From Eutreptiella sp. 'Long Island Sound 2002' (taxonomy: Eukaryota; Euglenozoa; Euglenophyceae; Eutreptiales; Eutreptiaceae): DNA of 64,000 bases. The notes beneath the pieces were generated by a model. The model ran no database searches and was not told the DNA's origin. It worked only from the letters and a program-made list of their open reading frames with translations. The position numbers and the translations under genes were made by a program. Where the stretch lies: positions 25,507,342 to 25,571,341 of the forward strand of contig OZ038397.1 in assembly GCA_964036045.1 (NCBI GenBank). Direction: 5' to 3'. Below are positions 56,091-64,000 of this stretch, piece after piece (within the stretch, counting starts at the first letter, position 1; each line of letters opens with the position of its first letter).

Positions 56091-57062
56091 GGGGGGAGGG
56101 GGGTTGGAAAGTGGAACGGTCTGAATGAGGGCCTTGGATTGATGCATAGTTGAGAGAGAAAGGGGAAGAAGGGCGGAGGTTCCCAAAGCTTGGCAGTGGG
56201 AATGAACCCCAAAAAGTTTGTGAAATATTGGCTAGTGAACAGGCGGGTGGTGGGGTGATTGCCCCGTTCTCCGATGAGTGGTGTGCACTGTGCGACATTT
56301 GGTGCACCAATGAAGTCAGCGTGGTTGTGATTTGATCGCACCTTGCATGTTTGAATTGCCGGGAACGGCGATGCCTCGGGACTGACTGTCTGTCGCACAC
56401 ATGAAAACCCACCCGCCCCACTGGGACATATTCATTCTGGCACTGATTCTACGCACTGCCATTAAATTACGGACCGTGTTGGCACGGAATGAACTGAATG
56501 GTGCGAAATTGCCACTATCAACGCGAGCAGTTGCGAAGGAACTGTGGGTGTGAGACACTAGCACTGACTCAAACGCTAAAGCTGGGGCAAAGATAAGCTT
56601 ACCAATGCTGCCCTTCTAAGAAAAAGAAAAAAGGAAGATGGGCATAAAGGGGACAAGGCCAGAGGTGATCTTGCGCCCACTCGTGAGCAACACGTCCCCG
56701 ATTCCCCAAGCCGCATGGAGAAAACTGGCTACGGACATGGCATGACACCCCCGTTGGCCACAGTCCCCCTCTACACTCATGCTGTGTTTGGTTTGGGGCG
56801 TTTCTATCAGCAGGACAGCACACCGCACAAGGTTGGGGAATGTACAAATATGGGGCTGCAATTCCGTTCTTGTGAGGCCTATGGTCCTCACGCAGAAACC
56901 ATTCCAGATATCACACATGGCCTGGGCAGGCCCAACAAGGCTTTTCGCACAGCAAAATAGAGCCCCCACTGCAAAGGTGGGGCGTCTCTGGATGAAGTCA
57001 TATGCACAGGGGCAATCACGGGGGGCGTTTCGGTCCTTGGACCCTGACACCCACGGCACGAC

Positions 57063-57090
57063 GGTGGGTGGGTGGGTGGGTGGGTGGGGG
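57063..57090 (+). repeat. GGGT microsatellite
   Basis: Six or more GGTG/GGGT units, capable of forming a G-quadruplex. Confidence 0.8.
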
Positions 57091-57099
57091 TTTCACATG

Positions 57100-59480
57100 T
57101 CTTGACCCCCCGTTCAACTCTGATCATTTTGATTGCTCACAACTGGGGCAAAACACCCGTTCCCCGTTCAGCCTAAGCGAACAGCCAAACAGGGCATTCC
57201 GGCAGATGCGCAATGAACCTGCGAAAGCACCCAAAGAGTAGTGTGCAACATGAACCTACTGAAAACACTGCTCCCCATATGCGTCGGTTTGGGGGCTTCT
57301 TTTTGGGGGGATGGGGGGGGCGGGGGCGAGGTGCCAGGGTCCGGCCCTACACGAAGACCCCGTCTGGCAGCAGAAAGATGCTGCCCCTTCATGCTCCAGA
57401 GAAATGGCGCACCGTTCAGGGAATGATGGGTGCCCCGTCCCGTTCCCTCGGAGGCTTCCACCTCGAAAAGAGGAGCACGCACAAATGCCCCTTCGGTGGG
57501 AGGCCAGATGCAGGGGTCACAGCATCACCTGGGCGCCCAAGGCCCTCTTCCTCCTGCGCATGAAAATGGGCAGTGATGGCCGCGCCTGCATCGGCGGCCG
57601 CCCACGGCAAAGAGGAACATGCCCCTTGAATCACGATTACAATACAGCCTGACTGTCACAATGGACTGGAATGACATGCAATCCTGGCACTGGACAAATC
57701 CTGGACTCATGCGGCGCACACTCTCACCAGGAACTTGGAGAATCAGCGGATCTGCCTGTGTCCAACAGATCCTCGGCGGTCAGTCTCCCAAATACGGACA
57801 GCCCCACAGCAACGCTGCACGCTGGGCTCCAAAGCAAAGAGTGCCACCCCAATCCCCTCCCAACCCCACAAAGGGTTTGTGCAGGGCGTGTTCACTGTAC
57901 ACTGCAGACGTAGACCCCCTGAGTCGCCAGGGGCAGGAGACAAGAAGGGGATGGGCCTGTGGGGCGGATGGAAGTACTACGAAAGAAAACCGGTTGCTGA
58001 GGGGACTGGTGGGGCGGATGGGGGTGGCTGATGGGATGCTACAATGTGGATTTCCTGGAACAGGCAAGCGGGGGACTGGGGTTTGTTGATGGACTGATTC
58101 GTACTGACAAAGGAACACTGCAATGAAGTAGGAAGGCCCTGCAGCGAGGGTGGAGGGGTCGGGGGAGAGGGCGGGAGGGGAAGGAGGGAGGTTCGCCCTT
58201 AGGGCCGAGTAGGGCGTGGTGGTGGTGGTGGGGTGGAGGTAAGACTTAATTAAAATGTGAGGGGCGGGGGGAGGGGGTTGGCAGAAATGCTCTTGGGTCT
58301 CTGAGAGGCGCTCTGTGTCCCCTCAGTTGTCTCCTTCAGGATTGTGCACGAGCCCGCCTTACATCCGTCGGCGCATACATGCCCGATGCATGTGCCGATG
58401 AGGTGGTGTGCAGCAGGATGGGTCGATGTTGGGGTGGGCAGGTCCGCGCAGCGCTGGCGCTACGGTACGGCACGGATGTCTGCACACTGGGCACGTGCAC
58501 GCTCCGAAAGGACAAAGCCGAGGGCAGTGTGCAAGTCCACCAGACCCTATGGCACCGCCTGCAAACCCATCGAAACCCTGTGGTGCTGTTGGGGGGTTGG
58601 GATGCTCTGCCGAGCAGTTCAAAAAGAGTGAATGGGGCGGAGAGGCAAAAGCTGAGCCGTCGTATGATCATGTCGCCTGTCTGCTAAACTTTGGGGCTGA
58701 CCTGGAGACATTGCAAAGGCGCAACAGTGGCCCCACGCCGTGCTGCACTGCCGGAGGGGGAGCAGACAGCGGGTACACTGTGCACACCGCCACGGGGGCA
58801 CTCAGAGCCCACAAGCACACCAATCTCCCGGTCAAAGCAGCCTGAAGACAGGACAGCGATGGCGCATGCGCGACACATTCCGGAGACTGTGCAGGCCAAG
58901 ACCACAGACCGGCTTGGCACCAGCAGCCCCTTGAAGCAGGAAAAAAAAAGAGCCACGGGAGCCGAAGTTTATAATGACCTGAAGAACAGGGGGCGCATGG
59001 GGAAGCAGTCCCTGAGGCGTGCATCCTTCCGGGGCTGGGGGAATGGGACGGTTGCCACAGAGCCAAAGGGGGCGACGAGGGGGCCTGCAATGGTCCTACT
59101 CCCTGTAATATACGGTGCGTGTGGCACAGGTCGGCACCAACACCCTTGAGGGTCGGGGGGAATACGGAAGGGGTGGCACTCGACAAAAAAGAGTCGCACT
59201 CAACGCATCGTCACTGCTGCACCCGGAGCACCCCCATACACAACAGCCACTGGGGTCCAAACGCACACAAACCAGCCAGCCGCATGATGGCACACGTACG
59301 CGCTGGTGAAACGCGTGATGGATGCGGCTGGACGTCAGCCTTGATTGTGGGCGCCCGATCACATAGGCGAGAGACTGAAACATAAAACAGGCGACGACGA
59401 CGCACTCGATATCCCCCCGTCGAACAAATGCCACAGCAGGAGGGAAAGACGCAGGCGCGGGGGCACGGAGCTCCCACGCT
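57100..59480. other. No recognisable gene; downstream of the oxygenase gene
   Basis: GC-rich, with open frames on both strands that show no domain. It is probably intergenic or 3' flanking sequence of the gene ending at 59,486. Confidence 0.35.
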
Positions 59481-59485
59481 CGGTG

Positions 59486-59546
59486 TCATACAGGCGACCC
59501 TTGAAGGAGGAGAGGGTCCGTCGGGGGCGAACGGACTCTCTTCCCG
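59486..59546 (-). CDS. Putative last exon D of the CAO-like gene
   Basis: The acceptor CCTCTGCAG is followed by one base completing the codon from exon C, then [19 protein letters not shown] and TGA at 59,486-59,488. Confidence 0.38.
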
Positions 59547-61469
59547 CTGCAGAGGACCTTCCAACAGAAATCCTGCCTCCAAACGGACAGGCCTGCGCGT
59601 ACGGCGTGACTTGGCCAGTCCGCAGCCCCCAATCTGCATCTCGGCCTCGAATGCTGGGTGGACCCACAGCGCGAAGGGAGGGGAAGGGGTGTCGTGTAAA
59701 AGACGAGGGACGGAGCGTGGCAAATGCAGGATCCCACTGCCTTTGCCCCCCCACTTCCCTGCGTCTGGCCGAAGCCGGGCACTTACTCGCGGGTTGCAAC
59801 GGCTTCGCCTTCCTTGAACAGTTCACCGGCGCTAAAAGGCTGCTGAAGCTCTGCCTCAACCGCGCGGCGAGCTTGTTCATCTTGGTCCTGTGGTTGAATG
59901 ACATACTCAGGTGTCCGTGTGCACCTCCCAACCACATCCTCCGCGCACGCAGGGTACAGGACACGTGCAGCACACTGCTGCAGCTTTTACACTGTGCACA
60001 CAGCACATTCCTACAAGTCTGATGCCGTGCACCCAGAGCAGCCCCCCTCCCAGGGTACAGGCTGCACAGGTGTCACGCCGTCCACGGGGTTCGTGTTGCC
60101 TTAACACCCACGAGAGGTCTGGGACTGTAGCACACACTACCTCTGCAGACAGATCACACTGTGCAACACACAACACTAGCCTGACACACACGGCATAGCC
60201 CTGAGTGAACCCTGCCTGAAGGCTCCTTGTTACCATGGCACACAACAATACCAAATCTCGTCCAGCACCAGCACGAGCACCAATGAAAAAAGAAAACTCT
60301 TATCCATTGATTCACTATTCATTTGTTGTCTGATCATTTCAAAGTAATTTCAAAATTTGGGAAGCTCGATGAGCTGGGCACTGCTATTCGGACTGCTGGA
60401 CCATGCCGTGGTCCCGTGCAGTCCACGGTGCCAGCTTTCTCGTCGTCACTTGCCCTGGAATGCTACTCTGCTTCTGAACGCCCAAGTGGAGGCACCGGCG
60501 TGCACACGTCACCCTCCAGAAAATGTGCCTTCACTTGATCTGATTCTCTCCCTCTCTCATATTTCTGTGGCGCGGTCCACAAGCATGGAAATGCCAGTTC
60601 CCGCCCCACACCTCTGGCCCCCGCAAGCCATGCCCGAGATCCAGCCACAACCACAGCCAAGGGCATGAGCAGGTCCGAGCACGAGCATCATACACCTCCA
60701 TACTGTTCCTCCACCGGCGGTATCGGACGGCCAACTTGTCATAGGACACGGGGTTGGCCCACACATTTGCACCCCGCTCCATGCGCGCTTGCTGGCCCTG
60801 ATCACAACGCAGGCTCAGAGGACCAGCATTTCAGGCTTCCGCCGGGTACAGGGGGTGAGGTGCGCAACCCACCGAACGAGCTTTGGCTGAGCATTTGCAC
60901 CATGATGCAAAATCTGCACCAGCTCTCGGATGAACTAGTGCAGCACCAAACTGGGTCCATTGCACTGCTAAAACCGACAAGCGACATCAATTTTGCTTTT
61001 CACCGTTAGAAAGGCTTCATTCAATCCAATCCCGCCCCCTTCTTTCTTGATTGTCCGCACACAGCTCCAGCCCCCTGCTTCAATTACTTTGGCACGCCCC
61101 TTGCATTCGAACGTCTCAGGGCGTCCATCTCAACCACCCGGACTCAGCCTGTCTGCACCCGAATCAGCCTTGCACCCGCTTTAGCACGTTCCTTGTGCAC
61201 ATAGTCTGAACCTAACCCTTTGTGTCATTTGTACACAGCTTCTACACAGAGTTGCAGGGGAGAGTTGCCTTCCCCCGTTCTGTTCTGTCTGATTCCCTTT
61301 CTTGGGGGGGCAAAGCAACAGGGCAGCAGGCGGATGTGACCTGAATGAGCACCAAATCCTCGGAGAGCACTTGATCCGCCACCTGCTTCCAGAATTGTTC
61401 CATGAACGGAACAAACTTAGTGAACTCCCAGAAATCCAATCCCATGCGGTACAAAAGCCGAGTCTTGCC
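59486..61469 (-). CDS. CAO: Chlorophyllide a oxygenase-like Rieske enzyme gene, 3' exons
   Basis: Four exons on the minus strand: 61,469-61,341, 60,797-60,696, 59,977-59,787 and 59,546-59,486. Exons 1 and 2 join in phase 0 to read [20 protein letters not shown], then [20 protein letters not shown]. With [14 protein letters not shown] before it, this is the C-terminal signature of the chlorophyllide a oxygenase branch of Rieske oxygenases. CAO converts the C7 methyl of chlorophyllide a to formyl, making chlorophyll b in plastids. The Rieske cluster and mononuclear-iron exons would lie upstream and were not found before 64,000. Exons 3 and 4 would add about 84 residues after the usual end of the enzyme; phases agree (0, then 2) but I see no homology there. 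The first two exons are secure as a family call, the last two tentative. Confidence 0.7.
59787..59977 (-). CDS. Putative exon C of the CAO-like gene
   Basis: Follows AGCTGCAG and ends at a consensus donor GTAAGT (59,786-59,781). The 63 codons have clear protein character ([40 protein letters not shown]). No Met is needed because the phase matches exon B. It could instead belong to a different gene. Confidence 0.5.
60696..60797 (-). CDS. CAO: CAO-like gene, exon B (34 codons)
   Basis: The acceptor GTTGTGATCAG ends at 60,798. The exon reads [20 protein letters not shown], then [14 protein letters not shown], with donor GTGTATG. The conserved YDKL-VRYR-WRN block identifies the family. Confidence 0.78.
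61341..61469 (-). CDS. CAO: CAO-like gene, exon A (43 codons)
   Basis: The acceptor CCATTTTGTCAG ends at 61,470. The exon opens [16 protein letters not shown] and closes LSEDLVLIQ before GTCACA. The donor is weak after the GT, but the join to exon B restores the family motif exactly. Confidence 0.75.
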
Positions 61470-61777
61470 CTGACAAAATGGAGCATGGGCTCAAAGCGAA
61501 TAGTCCCCCAAATCTGCAATCCAAAAAAATTTTTGGGCCTGCTGATGACCAAGAAGGCCTCTTGGGCCCTCTTGGGCAGTCTGACGGCCAGGAATGTTGC
61601 ACATCTCCGTGCGTGACGCTGGATGTTTTGGTCGGTCTGCTATTATGCAAATGTGGACCTACCCTCTGCCCTCTCACATTTACGCACAGACAGCACAACC
61701 CATCGCATAGTGAGGGGCTTTTGCAGCACCCCACATCTCTCGCTGTGTCCCTCTCTTTCGCGTCTCCCCCCCCCCTC

Positions 61778-61822
61778 TCTCTCTGTGCGCGCGCGCGCGC
61801 GTGTGCGTGTGCCCGTGTGTGT
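61778..61822. repeat. CT / GC / GT microsatellite
   Basis: CTCTCTCTCTGTGCGCGCGC continues into GTGTGCGTGTG, lying in the intron or upstream part of the oxygenase gene. Confidence 0.8.
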
Positions 61823-61999
61823 TGCGGTGCAGGCATCTGTTTGGTCAGGTGTGCTCAGCGCTTTTCGGTGTGTGGGACGTCACATTAAGGGGTACACACG
61901 CCGAGTTAAAGCCCAAAAAATCACTGTTGCGTAGGGGGTGAACTGTGCAGTAAAGGAGCAGGTCATTCTGCCCTCCGACTGAATACGCTGTCTCGATAG

Positions 62000-63640
62000 A
62001 AGAGCGCGCTCCAACCCTCCGTTTGAGGAGGGGGCGCCCCAACTGGCGAGGCCTCAGCACACTACGACAAGTGTCGAAAGGCGGCTCTTCATGTTTGAAA
62101 TGTATGCCCGGATATGAGGAAAGTCTGCTGCCGTCATTTCCAGTTGTTGTCCATGGCCAGGGCAGGCACCACCATGGACTGAAACGCTACTCGTGGCTGT
62201 ACTCAGACGGCAGTGGGGGGGGGGTTTTGGCATGACGCCATGGTGTGATGATCTCGTCTGCAGCTGGCGGCGCCTACTGGCCGATCGCCATTCGCTGCCC
62301 TTCCCTTGGACCCTTTCCCTCCATAGGCGGTGGTGCCCATCAGCTTCTCACCACCCTTTGACCTTCCTCTTCCTCCTTGCCCTAACCTTCCCTCTCCCCT
62401 CCCCTTTCCCTTCCCTTGGCCTTTCCCTCTGTAGGCCACCGTGCCCATCGGCCTCACCACACTCCTTCCCTTCCCTTTCCCTTGGTCGGTTGTGCCAACG
62501 GAGCCCCCGGACTTGCCCTGTTTCACTTCTCTGCGTCGAGTCCACGCAGAGGGGGGGGGGGGGGGGGGCACGGGGCAGATGCTCCCTGTATTGTGGTTTG
62601 GCTGGTGCATCCAAACAACCGAATATTCTACCCCCTCTCTTTTGCGGTACATCTCTTTTCTTCCCACCGTCCGCTCTCTAGTCCCGGAAGAATTGCTGGT
62701 GATGGGCAACGCACACCAAAGTGTGCAACGCGCAGCAGTGTAATAGAAACTACTTGGCCCAACCCTCTTGGTGTAATCACTCCTCCCCGAGTGTTGAGTT
62801 TAATAGGGGAGTATAATCGGACTGAACGTGGTTTTAAATTACTTTAACTTGACAGCCCATAACATTCATTTTGACCTATAATGGGAATTCGGGTTTAGTA
62901 ACAGGCAGCGACAAGAGCGCGTGCACAGTAGGATGGACGCGCGCGCAGAGCAATAATTAAATGTTAAGTCGAGATTTAAAGCGATACTTGGGATTTGGGG
63001 CATGGGAATCTCGATTTTAGAACAGTATAAAGCTTACGGCGTCGTTAGTTGCTGTTACGGTGATAATTCAGAAATTCTGGTGCATGCATTTCTTATTTAA
63101 GACATGTAAAGGGACTATGACAGTTTCAGCTTGTCTGCTGAAACTTGCACTGCCATTCGGATACTAGTACTACAACAATTTGGTCCTTTTGTGTTCTCGC
63201 TCTGCTGCATGTCACTTTGGATTTGGGAAAACAGTGTGATTTTCAGTAGAAGAAGTTGCAAAACTGTCATTCCCTTCGAGAGTTTGGACACTGGACCTCT
63301 ACGTTCATCACCACGAAATATCAATGGAGGTACTCTCCATAAGCCCTCCTCAATGGTTATGCTTACATGCAACTCCTCTAACATGCAACTCCTCTATGGT
63401 GCTCAAAATTTGGAGGTGACTTCCATCAATGTGGGCCTACGAGTGAGGTTGAATATTGGAGTCCACTTTGCCTGTATACCTCTCATGTTCCTTTCATTTT
63501 AACTGCAACTCATTTCTTGGCTGCGTTCTTTGTGGGTTCTTTGCCTTGAAGAGCCTCGGTCGGAGGGGCTCATTTAAGCATGGAGAACACGTTGGACAAC
63601 AATCTGGTGAGTGTGGTGCAAACAAATGCTAAAATTACAT
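62000..63640. other. No recognisable gene
   Basis: Contains G homopolymers at about 62,215-62,226 and 62,551-62,569 and TTCCCTTCCC-rich DNA at 62,290-62,490. After 62,800 the sequence becomes AT-richer. Upstream exons of the oxygenase were sought on the minus strand and not found. Confidence 0.4.
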
Positions 63641-63644
63641 GAGG

Positions 63645-64000
63645 GTTGCTGAGTTGACTTTTGATGCCCTCTTGGTGCCCACCTTGAGGGGTGTTTGTCG
63701 GCTTTGCAAGTGCGCTTTTGGAGTCCTCTCTGCGCCCACATGGAATACTCACAAGGAAGTGTGTTGGTCCACTTTGGAAGTCGACTCATGGTGCTCTCCT
63801 CGCGCCCATTTTGGAGCGCGTTCGTCCACAAAGCAAGTCGACGCGTTCGATGTGTTTGTCCACTTTGGAAGTCGACTCATGGTGCTCTCCTCGCGCCCAT
63901 TTTGGAGCGCCTTCGTCGACAAAGGAAGTCGACGCGTTGGACGTTTTTATCAAATTTGGAAGTCCACTCATGGTGCCCTCCTCGCGCCCATTGTGGAGGG
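63645..64000. repeat. 91-bp satellite entering from the right edge
   Basis: TTTGGAAGTCGACTCATGGT, then GCTCTCCTCGCGCCCATTTTG, recurs at about 63,773, 63,864 and 63,955. Each unit contains a shorter half-copy (CAAAGCAAGTCGACGCGTT). The left copies are diverged; the array runs beyond the window. Confidence 0.8.

Noticed and set aside
59345-60022. 225-codon plus-strand frame
   Set aside because: It overlaps splice-bounded minus-strand exons of the oxygenase gene and has no recognisable domain.
62120-62235. RNase H or Rieske motif from the plus-strand peptide RYSWLYSDGSGGG
   Set aside because: Only one motif is present. It lacks the Rieske histidine and any second RNase H motif, and it runs into a G homopolymer.
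1-64000. CRISPR arrays, bacterial operons or ribosome-binding sites
   Set aside because: No regularly spaced direct repeats with unique spacers and no bacterial gene organisation were seen; introns and LINEs show the DNA is eukaryotic.

Overview
The window is eukaryotic nuclear DNA, almost certainly from a chlorophyll-b-containing alga. Only two host genes are recognisable, both on the minus strand and both represented by 3' exons. One is an LCIB/theta-type carbonic anhydrase (19,893-20,831). The other is a chlorophyllide a oxygenase-like Rieske enzyme gene (59,486-61,469), whose four short exons lie between good splice signals. Long introns, polypyrimidine-AG acceptors, APE-type LINEs, tRNA-derived SINE-like units and no bacterial-style operons support this. 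The species cannot be named; a prasinophyte-like green alga or a chlorarachniophyte would fit.

Layout. 1-1,950: the end of a coiled-coil ORF, a 20-bp minisatellite and a poly-C repeat. 1,951-6,854: a nested mobile-element complex made of left-end repeats (1,951-2,313 and 3,802-4,164), an internal coiled-coil gene (2,488-3,306) and right-end repeats (4,198-5,100 and 5,952-6,854). The right ends are almost continuous arrays of short perfect hairpins. 6,913-19,500: gene-poor, with dispersed repeats and many long G homopolymers. 19,893-20,831: carbonic anhydrase. 22-25.9 kb: RNase H relics and SINE-like repeats. 25,880-38,170: LINE-A (ORF1 plus ORF2, minus strand) and the 5'-truncated LINE-C, each preceded at its 5' side by a near-identical 0.81-kb module X. 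38-42.5 kb: repeats and an unrecognised ORF. 42,954-49,717: LINE-B, with a proline-rich ORF upstream to 50,565. 51-59 kb: repeat-rich, with an RNase H relic, a transposase-like fragment and a 29-bp insertion flanked by a 16-bp duplication. 59,486-61,469: chlorophyllide a oxygenase-like gene. 63,645-64,000: start of a 91-bp satellite.

How the parts relate. The three LINEs share one plan: a long ORF1, then APE endonuclease, reverse transcriptase, a Cys/His motif and RNase H. LINE-A and LINE-B both join ORF1 to ORF2 through an ATGA stop/start overlap. All copies are decayed by stops or frameshifts, and in LINE-B the RT active site reads YADN. tRNA-derived units lie just beyond the LINE 3' ends and may share their tails. 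The two enzymes point to a photosynthetic host, one in inorganic-carbon handling and one in chlorophyll b synthesis. Every function is inferred by eye from motifs; nothing was searched.
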